Origin: Pseudomonas mediterranea CFBP 5447
GTDB lineage: Bacteria; Pseudomonadota; Gammaproteobacteria; Pseudomonadales; Pseudomonadaceae
DNA length: 64,000 nucleotides
Assembly (NCBI RefSeq): GCF_000774145.1
Contig: NZ_KN322985.1
Span: 774,710 to 838,709, forward strand
Direction: 5' to 3'
Shown here piece after piece: positions 44,033 to 53,835 of the stretch. The notes beneath the pieces were generated by a model. That model saw only the letters and a program-made list of their open reading frames with translations, searched no databases and had not been told where the DNA came from. The position numbers and the translations under genes are program-made. How positions within the stretch are numbered: position 1 is the first letter of the stretch; each line of letters opens with the position of its first letter.

Positions 44033-44056
44033 AACCGCCCTTCCAGGCGGTTTTTT
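44033..44056. terminator. Bidirectional terminator downstream of lysS
   Basis: AACCGCC pairs with GGCGGTT around CTTCCA, with a T-run on the right and an A-run on the left. It lies between lysS stop and the TetR promoter region. Confidence 0.85.
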
Positions 44057-44067
44057 AATTGAAACAC

Positions 44068-45570
44068 TTATGCTTGAGGCCGCATGTGCGGGAAGAGGAT
44101 CACATCCCGGATCGACGGTGAGTTGGTCAGCAACATCACCAGGCGATCGATACCGATCCCTTCGCCGGCCGTAGGCGGCATGCCGTACTCCAGGGCGCGC
44201 ACGAAGTCGGCGTCGTAGTGCATGGCTTCGTCGTCGCCGGCGTCCTTGTCGGCCACCTGGGCCATGAAGCGCTCGGCCTGGTCCTCGGCGTCATTGAGCT
44301 CGGAGTAGGCGTTGGCGATTTCGCGGCCGCCGATGAACAACTCGAAACGGTCGGTCACGTTCGGGTTCTCGTCGTTGCGGCGAGCCAGCGGCGACACTTC
44401 GAACGGGTATTGGGTAATGAAGTGCGGCTGCTCCAGCTTGTGCTCCACCAGCTCTTCGAAAATCATCACCTGCAACTTGCCCAGGCCTTCGAAGCCGAGC
44501 ACCTTGGCACCGGCCTTCTTGGCGATGGCGCGGGCCTTGTCGATGTCGTTGAGGTCATCGGCGGTCAGTTCAGGGTTGTACTTGAGGATCGAATCGAACA
44601 CCGACAGGCGCGCGAACGGCTCACCGAAGTGGAACACCTTGTCGCCGTACGGCACGTCGGTGGTCCCGAGCACAAGCTGCGCCAGCTCGCGGAACAGTTC
44701 CTCGGTCAGGTCCATGTTGTCTTCGTAGTCGGCGTAGGCCTGGTAGAACTCGAGCATGGTGAACTCGGGGTTGTGCCGGGTCGAAACGCCTTCGTTACGG
44801 AAGTTGCGGTTGATCTCGAAGACTTTTTCAAACCCGCCGACCACCAGCCGCTTGAGGTACAGCTCCGGCGCGATACGCAGGAACATTTCCATGTCCAGGG
44901 CGTTGTGGTGGGTTTCGAACGGCTTGGCCGCCGCACCGCCGGGAATGGTCTGCAGCATCGGCGTCTCGACTTCCAGGAAGTCACGCTTCATCAGGAAGCT
45001 GCGGATATGGGCGATCACCTGGGAGCGCACGCGGAACGTCTGGCGCACGTCTTCGTTGACGATCAGGTCGACGTAGCGCTGGCGATAGCGCTGCTCGGTG
45101 TCGGTCAGGCCGTGATGCTTGTCCGGCAACGGGCGCAGGGATTTGGTCAGCAGGCGCACGCTGGTCATTTCGACGTACAGGTCACCCTTGCCGGAGCGGG
45201 CCAGGGTGCCTTCGGCGGCGATGATGTCGCCCAGGTCCCAGGTCTTGACGGCGGCCAGGGTTTCTTCCGGCAGGGTCTTGCGGTTGACGTAGACCTGGAT
45301 GCGACCGGTCATGTCCTGGATCACCAGGAACGAACCACGGTCGAGCATGATACGACCGGCCACCTTGACTGGAATCGCCGCCTCGGCCAGCTCTTCCTTG
45401 GTCTTGTCCGCGTACTTCTTCTGCAGGGCGTCGCAGTAGGCGTCGCGGCGGAAGTCGTTGGGGAAGGCCTGGCCCTTGTTGCGCTCGGCAGCAAGCTTTT
45501 CCTTGCGCAGGGCGATCAGGGAGTTTTCTTCCTGTTGCAGGGCTTGCGGGTCGAGTTCTAGGTCGCTCAT
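44068..45570 (-). CDS. lysS: Lysyl-tRNA synthetase (class II)
   Basis: The 500-residue enzyme attaches lysine to tRNA-Lys. It has an N-terminal OB fold ([18 protein letters not shown], about 70-87) and class II motifs: motif 2 [15 protein letters not shown] and motif 3 [14 protein letters not shown], ending in LFPHMRP. It follows prfB in the same direction with 108 bases between, the usual prfB-lysS pair. Confidence 0.96.
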   Translation of the reverse strand: MSDLELDPQALQQEENSLIALRKEKLAAERNKGQAFPNDFRRDAYCDALQKKYADKTKEELAEAAIPVKVAGRIMLDRGSFLVIQDMTGRIQVYVNRKTLPEETLAAVKTWDLGDIIAAEGTLARSGKGDLYVEMTSVRLLTKSLRPLPDKHHGLTDTEQRYRQRYVDLIVNEDVRQTFRVRSQVIAHIRSFLMKRDFLEVETPMLQTIPGGAAAKPFETHHNALDMEMFLRIAPELYLKRLVVGGFEKVFEINRNFRNEGVSTRHNPEFTMLEFYQAYADYEDNMDLTEELFRELAQLVLGTTDVPYGDKVFHFGEPFARLSVFDSILKYNPELTADDLNDIDKARAIAKKAGAKVLGFEGLGKLQVMIFEELVEHKLEQPHFITQYPFEVSPLARRNDENPNVTDRFELFIGGREIANAYSELNDAEDQAERFMAQVADKDAGDDEAMHYDADFVRALEYGMPPTAGEGIGIDRLVMLLTNSPSIRDVILFPHMRPQA

Positions 45571-45678
45571 GTCTTTAAGGATTCCATCACAGGTTCGTTG
45601 CCCCTGGCCCCGGGGCCAGAGTTTGCCGACGGGCCGCGCTTTCGCAAAAGCGTGCCCGCCTGCCGCATGGGTGTCGCG

Positions 45679-46774
45679 TTACAGCCCTTGTTTGAGGCTC
45701 GCTTCCAGGTATTCGTCGATGTCGCCGTCTAGCACCTTGTCGCAGTCGCTGCGTTCGATGTTGGTGCGCAGGTCCTTGATGCGCGAGGCATCGAGCACAT
45801 AGGAGCGGATCTGGTGACCCCAACCGATGTCGGACTTGCTGTCCTCCAGGGCCTGGGACGCCGCGTTGCGCTTCTGGATCTCCTGCTCGTACAAGCGGGC
45901 CCGGAGCATTTTCATCGCGGTGTCTTTGTTGGCGTGCTGGGACCGTTCGTTCTGGCAACTGACCACGGTGTTGGTCGGCACGTGGGTGATCCGTACCGCC
46001 GAGTCGGTGGTGTTGACGTGCTGGCCACCAGCGCCCGAGGAGCGGTAGGTGTCGATGCGCAGGTCTGCCGGGTTGATCTCGATTTCCACCTTGTCGTCGA
46101 TCTCGGGGGACACGAACACCGCCGAGAACGAGGTGTGGCGACGGTTGCCGGAGTCGAACGGGCTCTTGCGCACCAGGCGGTGCACGCCGATCTCGGTACG
46201 CAGCCAGCCAAAGGCGTATTCACCCTTGATGTGCACGGTGGCCCCCTTGATCCCGGCGACTTCGCCGGCCGACAGTTCCATGATGGTCGCGTCGAAGCCA
46301 CGTTTGTCGGCCCAGCGCAGGTACATGCGCAGCAGGATGTTGGCCCAGTCCTGGGCTTCGGTGCCGCCGGAACCGGCCTGGATGTCCAGGTAGGCGTTGT
46401 TCATGTCCATCTCGCCGCTGAACATGCGGCGGAATTCCAGCTTGGCCAGGGCCTCGTCGAGGCGTGTCAGCTCGGCGACCACGTCACCGACCGCGCCTTC
46501 GTCGTTTTCTTCGACAGCCATGTCCAGCAGGTCGCGGCAATCGGCCAGGCCACTGGACAATTCGTCCAGGGTCTCGACGATCTGCGCCAGCGCAGAGCGC
46601 TCGCGGCCCAGTTCCTGGGCGTACTCAGGCTTGTTCCAGACGCTCGGATCTTCAAGCTCGCGATTGACTTCGGTCAGACGCTCATGCTTTTGATCGTAGT
46701 CAAAGATACCCCCGAATAGTTTCGGAGCGCTCGGACAGGTCCTTGATGGTGTTAAGGATCGGGTTGATTTCCAT
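45679..46774 (-). CDS. prfB: Peptide chain release factor 2, with programmed +1 frameshift
   Basis: RF2 reads UGA and UAA stops. The gene starts at ATG 46774 ([20 protein letters not shown]), runs 24 codons to an in-frame TGA at 46702-46700, then continues in the +1 frame from GAC at 46701 to 45679; total 364 residues. The body has the GGQ motif ([14 protein letters not shown]) and the SPF anticodon tripeptide ([13 protein letters not shown]). A single-frame call from further upstream gives a wrong N-terminus. Confidence 0.96.
46699..46714 (-). promoter_or_regulatory. prfB programmed frameshift site
   Basis: On the minus strand the sequence reads CGGGGGTATCTTTGAC: an internal Shine-Dalgarno-like run, then CTT before the in-frame TGA followed by C. 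This is the known autoregulatory site: when RF2 is scarce the ribosome pauses and slips +1 at CTT. Confidence 0.95.
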
Positions 46775-46902
46775 GGCGGGCAGCACTCGTTGGCGAACTT
46801 TTGAAAGCCGGCGAGTATAACGTAATCAAGCGCCGACGGCAGCCCGCCTGGCGGCTTGGGGGGCAATGAGATTCAACACAGCTCCCACAGGCAACACAGA
46901 CC

Positions 46903-47034
46903 TGTGGCGTGGGGATTAATCCCCGTTGGGCTGCGCAGCAGCCCCAAAATAGCCAACTCGATTTGCCAGGCGCACCGAGCTGTCGGATTTCAGGGCCGCT
47001 ACGCGTCCCAGCGGGGATAAATCCCCTCGCCACA
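46903..47034. repeat. REPIN (GTGGCGAGGGGATTTATC family)
   Basis: Left arm TGTGGCGTGGGGATTAATCC (two changes) and right arm GGGGATAAATCCCCTCGCCA enclose hairpins. It fills most of the 285-base space between prfB and wspR. Confidence 0.8.
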
Positions 47035-47059
47035 AAAAGTCTTTTTGTTGCCTTGGGAC

Positions 47060-48061
47060 TTACTCGATGCCCACCCGGTTACGCCCATTGTGCTTGGCCA
47101 TATACAACCCTTTATCCGCCGCTGATATCAGTTGCCGGCTTTCGCTGCCCTGTTGCGGGGTGATGGTCGAGACGCCGACGCTGACGGTCAGGCTCGCGCC
47201 CTCCTCGGGTACGGTGTGGGGGATTTTCAGGGCGAGCACGCTCTGGCGCAGTTTTTCGGCCATCAACCGGGCGCCGCCGGGCGAGGTGCCGGGCAGTACC
47301 AGGGCGAACTCCTCGCCGCCGTAGCGGGCCGGCAGATCGGATGGGCGGCTGCAGGCCTCACGGATCGCCGTGGCGACTTTGCGCAAGGCTTCGTCACCCT
47401 CCAGGTGGCCGAAGTTGTCGTTGTAGGACTTGAAGTAGTCCACGTCGATCATCAACAGCGACAGCTGGGACTGGTCCCGCATCGCCCGTCGCCACTCCAG
47501 CTCCAGGTATTCGTCGAAGTGCCGGCGATTGGACAACCCGGTCAGGCCATCGGAGTTCATCAGGCGTTGCAGCATCAGGTTGGTATCGAGCAGTTGCTGC
47601 TGGCTGACCCGCAGGGCACGGTAGGCCGCGTCGCGCTGCAACAACATGGTGTAGGACCGCGAGTGATAGCGGATACGCGCCACCAGCTCGATGTTGTCCG
47701 GCAACTTGACCAGGTAATCGTTGGCGCCGGCGGCAAACGCCGCGCTCTTGACCAGCGGGTCTTCCTTGGTGGACAGGACGATGATCGGAATGTCGCGGGT
47801 GGCCGGATGGTTACGGTATTCGCGCACCAGGCTCAGGCCGTCGAGGCCGGGCATCACCAGGTCCTGCAGAATCACCGTCGGCTTGATGCGGATCGCATGG
47901 GCGACGGCCTGGTGGGGGTCGGAGCAGAAGTGGAAATCGATGTTCTCTTCATTCGACAACCCGCGCCGAACCGCCTCGCCGATCATTGCCTGGTCGTCGA
48001 CGAGCAAGACCATGGCGGCATTCTCATCGCTCTTGTAATCGTCGAGCTGTAATTCATTCAT
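47060..48061 (-). CDS. wspR: WspR, response regulator with diguanylate cyclase
   Basis: WspR makes cyclic di-GMP when phosphorylated by WspE and so drives biofilm and cellulose/Psl-type matrix. The 333-residue protein has a receiver domain (Asp67 in LQDLVMP) and a GGDEF domain with the active GGEEF in [12 protein letters not shown] and an RxxD inhibitory site (RPSD) five residues before it, so product inhibition is expected. It is the last gene of the operon, 45 bases after wspF. Confidence 0.96.
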   Translation of the reverse strand: MNELQLDDYKSDENAAMVLLVDDQAMIGEAVRRGLSNEENIDFHFCSDPHQAVAHAIRIKPTVILQDLVMPGLDGLSLVREYRNHPATRDIPIIVLSTKEDPLVKSAAFAAGANDYLVKLPDNIELVARIRYHSRSYTMLLQRDAAYRALRVSQQQLLDTNLMLQRLMNSDGLTGLSNRRHFDEYLELEWRRAMRDQSQLSLLMIDVDYFKSYNDNFGHLEGDEALRKVATAIREACSRPSDLPARYGGEEFALVLPGTSPGGARLMAEKLRQSVLALKIPHTVPEEGASLTVSVGVSTITPQQGSESRQLISAADKGLYMAKHNGRNRVGIE

Positions 48062-48106
48062 GGTGGCTCACCTGAGTGCGGCTTTGGCCAGGACTGCTGA
48101 GGGTTG

Positions 48107-49117
48107 TCATCTGGAAAAAATCTCTATCAACCGTGGCGCCATGTTGTCCAGCGCCAGAATCTGCGCAGCCGCATCGATGGCCGCCGCTGCCTTGGGCATG
48201 CCGTACACCGCGCTGCTCCGCTGGTCCTGGGCGATGGTCACATAGCCTTGCTGGCGCATGAGTTTAAGCCCCTGAGCCCCGTCGCGGCCCATACCGGTGA
48301 GCAAAATACCCACCGCGTCGCCATTCCAGAAGCTCGCGACGCTTTCAAAGAACACGTCGATGGAGGGCCGATAGATCTCGTTCACCGGTTCGGCCGTGTA
48401 GGCCAGGGTGCCATCCTTCAACAGACGCAAATGGTGGTTGGTGCCGGCGAGCAACACCGTGCCACTTTGTGGCGGTTCGCCGTGTCGTGCCAGGCGAACC
48501 TTGTGGCCCGACGCACTGCTCAACCATTCGGCCATGCCGGCGGCAAACACCTCGTCCACATGCTGGACCAGCACGATGGCCGGGGCGAAGTGCAGCGGCA
48601 GGCCCTTGAGCAAGACCTCCAGCGCGGCCGGGCCGCCGGCCGACGAGCCGATGGCTACCAGGCCGTTACGGGACGCGGCGGGACGTGGCGCAGCCGGTGC
48701 GCCCCGTGCACGATTGGCACGCTCGCCGATCAGCCAGCCGATGTTGGTGATCTTGCGCAGCAACGGTGCCGCCGCGCTCTCGGGATTACCCACCCCCAAG
48801 GCCGGCGTGTCGACCACGTCCAGCGCGCCATGGCCCATGGCTTCGAACACCCGGTGGACGTTCTGCTGGCTGTCACCGGTAACGATCACGATGGCGCAGG
48901 GTGTTTCGGCCATGATCCGCCGGGTGGCTTCTACGCCATCCATGACCGGCATGAACAGGTCCATGAGGATCAGGTCCGGGAGATATTCGGCGCAGCGCTG
49001 TACCGCCTCCGCCCCGTTTGCGGCCACCCAGGCCACCTGATGCGCCGGCTCGAACGCCAGCGCGCGGCGCAGGGCCTCGACTGCCAGGGGCATGTCATTG
49101 ACGATGGCAATTTTCAA
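48107..49117 (-). CDS. wspF: WspF, CheB-like methylesterase
   Basis: WspF resets the receptor by removing methyl groups, counteracting WspC; its loss gives wrinkly-spreader colonies in P. fluorescens. The 336-residue protein has a receiver domain (Asp53 in LMDLFMP) and a CheB esterase domain with Ser in IGSSAGGP, His in VQHVDEVF and Asp in TGMGRDGAQGL. All key residues are intact. It overlaps wspE by 4 bases. Confidence 0.95.
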   Translation of the reverse strand: MKIAIVNDMPLAVEALRRALAFEPAHQVAWVAANGAEAVQRCAEYLPDLILMDLFMPVMDGVEATRRIMAETPCAIVIVTGDSQQNVHRVFEAMGHGALDVVDTPALGVGNPESAAAPLLRKITNIGWLIGERANRARGAPAAPRPAASRNGLVAIGSSAGGPAALEVLLKGLPLHFAPAIVLVQHVDEVFAAGMAEWLSSASGHKVRLARHGEPPQSGTVLLAGTNHHLRLLKDGTLAYTAEPVNEIYRPSIDVFFESVASFWNGDAVGILLTGMGRDGAQGLKLMRQQGYVTIAQDQRSSAVYGMPKAAAAIDAAAQILALDNMAPRLIEIFSR

Positions 49118-51372
49118 GCGCGAGCGCCTCCGATGAGTTCGACCACGGCATCGAGCAAGGCGTCGTCATGGAAACTCGCCTTGGCCAGATAATAGTCGGC
49201 TCCGGCGTCCAGGCCACGGCGGCGATCTTCTTCGCGGTCCTTGTAGGACACCACCATCACCGGCAGCGACTGCAAGCGGTTGTCGCGGCGCAACAGCGAC
49301 ACCAGTTCGATACCGTCCATGCGCGGCATGTCGATGTCGGTGATCAACAAATCGAACTCCTCCGAACGCAACGCGTTCCAGCCATCCATGCCATCCACCG
49401 CCACGGCGACGTCGTAGCCGCGACCCTGCAACAGCTTGCGTTGCAACTCACGCACGGTCAGGGAGTCATCCACCACCAGGATCCGCTTGCGCGATGCCTG
49501 GGCCTGGTTCTGCCGGGCGATGCGCTCCAGGCGTCCGGTGTCGAGCAGCTTGTCCACCGAACGCAGCAGGTCTTCGACATCGACGATCAACACCACCGAG
49601 CCGTCGTCCAGCAAGGCCCCGGCGGAAATGTCCTGAACCTTGCCCAAGCGTTCGTCCAGCGGCAGGACCACCAGGGTCCTTTCGCCGATGAAGCGCTCCA
49701 CCGCCACGCCGTAGATCGCCTCGCGCTCGCGAATGACCACCACCTTGAGACTCTGGCCACTGTCCTGCGTTGCCGGACGATTGAGCAATTGGCTGGCCGC
49801 GACCAGCCCGACGTGTCGGCCTTCGTGCCAGAAATGCTGGCGCCCCTCGACCTGCACGATGTCTTCCGGCGCCAGGTCGCACATGCGTTCGATATGGGCC
49901 AGGGGAAAGGCATAGGCCTCATCACCGACCGCCACCACCAGACTGCGGACCACCGAAAGGGTCAGCGGTACTTCGAGGTGGAAACGGCTGCCTTCGCCCG
50001 CCGTCTGCTCCAATACCACCGCGCCACGCAATTGCCGGACCATGTGCTGGACGGCATCCAGGCCGACCCCGCGCCCGGACACTTCGGTGACCTTGTCCCG
50101 CAGGCTGAAGCCAGGCAGGAACAGGAACGTCAGCAGTTCCTCTTCACTCAGGCTGGCGGCGGTCTGCTCGGGAGAAAGCCCGCGCTCGACGACACTGCGC
50201 CGCACGCGTTCAAGGTCGACGCCCGCGCCATCATCCGCCAGTTCCAGCACCAACAGGCCGGCCTGATGGGAGGCGCGCAAGCGGATCAGGCCTTCGGCGG
50301 GCTTGCCGGCCAGCACCCGTTGCTCCGGGGGTTCGATGCCGTGGTCGACGGCATTGCGCAGCAGGTGGGTCAACGGCGCCTCGAGTTTTTCCAGCACATC
50401 GCGGTCGACCTGGGTTTTCTCGCCCTCGATTTCGAGGCGCACCTGTTTGCCCAGGCTACGGCCCAGGTCACGCACCATCCGCGCCTGGCCCGACAGCACA
50501 TCCGCGAAAGGCCGCATGCGACAGGCCAGCGCCGTGTCGTACAGCACCTGCGCCCGTTGGCTGGCCTGCCAGGCGAACTCGTCCAGCTCGGCGGTCTTCT
50601 GCGCCAGCAACTGCTGGGTTTCGGCCAGCAGGCGGCGGGCATCGCCAAGGGCCTCCTCGGCCTGCAGGCTCAGGGCGTGGTCCTTGAGATGTGCGTTCAA
50701 CTCCTCCAGGGCGCGCAAGCCGTTGCTCTGTTGGCGCTTGAGCCGTTGCATCGTCGCCAGCCAGGGCTTGAGGCGCTGGGTCTCCACCAGGGATTTGCTC
50801 GACAGATCCAACAGGCTGTTGAGCCGTTCGGCGGTGACCCGCAGTACCCGCTCCCCACCTTCGGCGACCCGCTTGCCCTTGGGGGACGCTTGCGCCGGCG
50901 TGACCGGCTCCGGCGGTTCGTCGGGTACGGGGTCGGCGGGCATCTCGATCTTCGGCGGTGTCGCGACCGGCGCCTGTGGTGCGGCAGGATCGAGCAAGCG
51001 CGCCATCAGAGCCACGTAGCCTTCGACGTCCGCCGCGCCGACGCTGTTGCCCGGCGTGGCGATGCGCGTCAACAGGTCGGTGCCTTGCAACAAGGCATCG
51101 ATGTGTTCGGCGCGCAGGACCAGGCGACGCTCCTGGGCACTGACCAGGCAATCCTCCATGACGTGAGCCACGCTGACCCCGGCGTCCACACCGACAATCC
51201 GCGCCGCGCCCTTGAGGGAATGGGCCGCGCGCATACACGACTCAAGAGAGTCGGCCTGGGTCGGGTCACGCTCCAAGGCCAGCAGGCCGGCGCTCAGCAC
51301 CTGGGTCTGGGCCTCGGCTTCCAGGCTGAACAGCTCCAGCAACGAGGCGTCGCGCATCTGATCGGGGGTCAT
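49114..51372 (-). CDS. wspE: WspE, hybrid CheA-like histidine kinase
   Basis: WspE phosphorylates WspR and WspF. The 752-residue protein has an N-terminal Hpt domain (His51 in AAHSLKGAARIVG), a dimerisation part, the CheA ATPase with ALTHLLRNAVDHG-like N-box (LTHLLRNAVDHGIE) and GRGVGLD, a CheW-like domain and a C-terminal receiver (LLITDIDMPRMDG). A complete enzyme. It overlaps wspD and wspF by 4 bases each. Confidence 0.95.
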   Translation of the reverse strand: MTPDQMRDASLLELFSLEAEAQTQVLSAGLLALERDPTQADSLESCMRAAHSLKGAARIVGVDAGVSVAHVMEDCLVSAQERRLVLRAEHIDALLQGTDLLTRIATPGNSVGAADVEGYVALMARLLDPAAPQAPVATPPKIEMPADPVPDEPPEPVTPAQASPKGKRVAEGGERVLRVTAERLNSLLDLSSKSLVETQRLKPWLATMQRLKRQQSNGLRALEELNAHLKDHALSLQAEEALGDARRLLAETQQLLAQKTAELDEFAWQASQRAQVLYDTALACRMRPFADVLSGQARMVRDLGRSLGKQVRLEIEGEKTQVDRDVLEKLEAPLTHLLRNAVDHGIEPPEQRVLAGKPAEGLIRLRASHQAGLLVLELADDGAGVDLERVRRSVVERGLSPEQTAASLSEEELLTFLFLPGFSLRDKVTEVSGRGVGLDAVQHMVRQLRGAVVLEQTAGEGSRFHLEVPLTLSVVRSLVVAVGDEAYAFPLAHIERMCDLAPEDIVQVEGRQHFWHEGRHVGLVAASQLLNRPATQDSGQSLKVVVIREREAIYGVAVERFIGERTLVVLPLDERLGKVQDISAGALLDDGSVVLIVDVEDLLRSVDKLLDTGRLERIARQNQAQASRKRILVVDDSLTVRELQRKLLQGRGYDVAVAVDGMDGWNALRSEEFDLLITDIDMPRMDGIELVSLLRRDNRLQSLPVMVVSYKDREEDRRRGLDAGADYYLAKASFHDDALLDAVVELIGGARA

Positions 51373-52043
51373 GACAGGCTCCGGGTCACGGCGGACAGTA
51401 GCTGTTCCTCATCCAGCCAGCGCAGGCTGCGACCTTTGTAATGCAAGACGCCACGGGTGTACTTGCCACCGGACTGTGAAGCAGCCGCCAGGATGCGTTC
51501 ATCGATGGCATGAATGCCGTCCACTTCGTCCACCGGCACCACCACCGGCCCACCCTGGGCGGCGACGATCAACATCCGCGGCATGACCCGACCGCCGGCC
51601 GCCATTGCCGGGCCGGGCTCCAGATCCAACAGCTCAACCAGCGAAAGGCAGGCCACCAGCGCCCCGCGCACATTCGCCACCCCCAACAACGCACGGGAAC
51701 GCTGGTGCGGCAACGAATGGATCGGTTGCAGCGGCGCCACCTCCACCAGGCTGCGGGTGGTCAACGCCAGCCACTCTTCACCCAGGCGGAACATCAGCAG
51801 CGAGCGCGTTATCACATCACTGTCTACCGGGGCATGGGCCAGGTCCCGGTCGTCCTGCTGCAAGGCATAGCGGTCCAGCAAGCGGGTGGCCGCGGCCGAA
51901 TACACCGAGCAGTTGCGGCAGTGGATGTGCTCGGCCAGCAACGGGCAGGATTTGTCGCCATGCACGCCGATGCGGTTCCAGCAGTCATCGATTGCCTGGG
52001 CGTCGTCATGGATGACGTTATGGAAAGCCGAACCGCTCATCAT
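51369..52043 (-). CDS. wspD: WspD, CheW-like coupling protein
   Basis: WspD, with WspB, bridges the receptor to the kinase WspE. In 224 residues there is an N-terminal extension with a cysteine cluster (HIHCRNCSVY) and a CheW domain with LMFRLGEEWLAL and LLGVANVRGALVACLSL. The ATG at 52043 overlaps the wspC stop. Confidence 0.92.
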   Translation of the reverse strand: MMSGSAFHNVIHDDAQAIDDCWNRIGVHGDKSCPLLAEHIHCRNCSVYSAAATRLLDRYALQQDDRDLAHAPVDSDVITRSLLMFRLGEEWLALTTRSLVEVAPLQPIHSLPHQRSRALLGVANVRGALVACLSLVELLDLEPGPAMAAGGRVMPRMLIVAAQGGPVVVPVDEVDGIHAIDERILAAASQSGGKYTRGVLHYKGRSLRWLDEEQLLSAVTRSLS

Positions 52044-53302
52044 TTACGCTCACTGTCAGCCAAGCGACCGCTGCGGGCGGCGCGTTCCTGCAATCGACGG
52101 GCTCCGGCCGCGTCTCCCTGGGAAGCCAGCAACGCCGCCAGATGCACCAGGGCCTCGGCGTGTTGCGGCTCAAGATAAAGCGCCTTGCGATAGAAGCCCT
52201 GGGCTTCGAGCGCACTGCCGGCCATGTCACTGAGCAGGCCCAGCCAGTAGAACACCTGGGCACTGGGCGCATGACTGCGCAGGTATTGCTCGCAGGCCGC
52301 ACGGGCCTCGGCACTGTTGCCGCCGTTGGCCAGGGCAGCGATATTGGCAAGCAAGGTGGCGGCGTCACTGCTTGCCGGTTCGACCTTCGGCGTCACGCTT
52401 GTCATGAACGGCCGGGGCCGAACCGCAGGGGGGACGGCACGGGGTGGTGCCTGGCGAATCGGCAACGGCGTGGGCATCAAGGCCGGCAACGGTTGAGGCT
52501 CGGGAGCGCCCTGGCGGCTGAAGGCGAACGACTGGGCGGCACCGATCGAGCGCATGCCCAGCCGCCCGAGCAAACTGCCCTCGGCGGGGCCGATGAACAG
52601 CACGCCGTCCTGATGGGTCAGGCGCTTGAGCACCTCGAACACCGTTTGTTGGGTCGGCTGGTCGAAATAGATCAGCAAGTTGCGACAGAACACAAAATCG
52701 TAGGGCGCTTCGTTCGCCAGCAGTGCCGGATCCAACAGGTTACCCACTTGCAGGCGCACCTGTTCGCGCACCCGCTCGCTGAGGCGGTAGCCCTCCCCGT
52801 CGAGAGTGAAGTGTCGCTCGCGAAAACTCAGGTCTGCGCCACGGAACGAGTTCCTGCCATAACGCGCGTCCCTGGCTCGCTCTATCGACAGCGGGCTGAC
52901 GTCCAGCCCGTCGACCTTGAATTGATGAGGCTCCAGGCCCGCATCGAACAAGGCCATGGCGATGGAGTAGGGTTCTTCGCCGGTGGAGCACGGCAGACTG
53001 AGAATACGCAGGGCGCGCAAGTGCCTGATTTCGGCCAGGCGTTTGACAGCCAGCCGGGCGAGGGTCGCGAAAGACTCCGGGTAGCGGAAGAACCAGGTTT
53101 CCGGGACGATCACCGCTTCGATCAGCGCTTGCTGTTCCTGGGTCGATGCCTGCAGGCTGTGCCAATATTCATCGGCGGTTCGCCCAGGTACGGCGATGAT
53201 GCGCTGGCGCACGGCGCGTTCGATGATGGCGGTGCCGACGGAGGTGACATCCAGACCGATGCGCTCCTTGAGGAAATCGAAAAAACGCTGATCGCTGTTC
53301 AT
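52040..53302 (-). CDS. wspC: WspC, CheR-like methyltransferase with TPR tail
   Basis: WspC methylates the WspA receptor using AdoMet. The 420-residue protein has the CheR catalytic domain (RILSLPCSTGEEPYSIAM, about 97-114; DFVFCRNLLIYF) and a C-terminal TPR region (QVFYWLGLLSDMAGSALEAQG). The TPR may bind the receptor tail. It overlaps wspB and wspD. Confidence 0.94.
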   Translation of the reverse strand: MNSDQRFFDFLKERIGLDVTSVGTAIIERAVRQRIIAVPGRTADEYWHSLQASTQEQQALIEAVIVPETWFFRYPESFATLARLAVKRLAEIRHLRALRILSLPCSTGEEPYSIAMALFDAGLEPHQFKVDGLDVSPLSIERARDARYGRNSFRGADLSFRERHFTLDGEGYRLSERVREQVRLQVGNLLDPALLANEAPYDFVFCRNLLIYFDQPTQQTVFEVLKRLTHQDGVLFIGPAEGSLLGRLGMRSIGAAQSFAFSRQGAPEPQPLPALMPTPLPIRQAPPRAVPPAVRPRPFMTSVTPKVEPASSDAATLLANIAALANGGNSAEARAACEQYLRSHAPSAQVFYWLGLLSDMAGSALEAQGFYRKALYLEPQHAEALVHLAALLASQGDAAGARRLQERAARSGRLADSERK

Positions 53303-53835
53303 GGCCCTGCCTCAACGCCATCGAGGCTCAACGGCGGTGTGGGAAACAGCACGGCGCGGACCGACTCGTCGAGCAGGTCATCGACCCGCACCCATTGCAA
53401 CAGCCCCTGGGCATCTTCGCGCACCGGGCCCAGGTACGGCGCCTGCCGGTTATCCAGGCCATACGGCTGAAACTCCAGCGGGTCGCAGCGCAACGTGTCG
53501 GTGGCCTGTTCCAGGATCAACCCCAGCACCTGCCCCGGCAGTTGCTCGTCGGGACGGTAATGCACCAGCACCAGCCGCGTACTGGTACGGGCCTCGGCGC
53601 GTTGGCCAAAGGCCAGGCTGCACAGGTCGATCACCGGCACCACTGTTCCGCGCCAGGCGAACACCCCCGCCACCCAGGCAGGCGCCCGGGCGATCGGCTT
53701 GAGCGGCAGGCGTGGCAGCACCTCCACCACGTCGATGGCCTGCAGGGCATAGCGCTCGTTGCCGATGCAAAACATCAGGAACAAGGTTTGCCGGGCCACC
53801 TGAGCGGCGCCACGCCTGGCCTCGAATTCGCCCAT
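53299..53835 (-). CDS. wspB: WspB, CheW-like coupling protein
   Basis: The 178-residue CheW-type protein has LFLMFCIGNERYALQAIDVVEVLP (cut here) and VAGVFAWRGTVVPVIDL, the two halves of the CheW fold. It is the second coupler besides WspD. Its start overlaps the wspA stop and its stop overlaps wspC. Confidence 0.93.
   Translation of the reverse strand: MGEFEARRGAAQVARQTLFLMFCIGNERYALQAIDVVEVLPRLPLKPIARAPAWVAGVFAWRGTVVPVIDLCSLAFGQRAEARTSTRLVLVHYRPDEQLPGQVLGLILEQATDTLRCDPLEFQPYGLDNRQAPYLGPVREDAQGLLQWVRVDDLLDESVRAVLFPTPPLSLDGVEAGP

Noticed and set aside
46775..46866. N-terminal extension of prfB in a single open frame
   Set aside because: The true start is in the other frame at 46774 with the known frameshift; the extension is not RF2-like.
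49168..51441. 757-residue rightward ORF opposite wspE
   Set aside because: Antisense shadow; wspE has all kinase motifs and its gene order is conserved.
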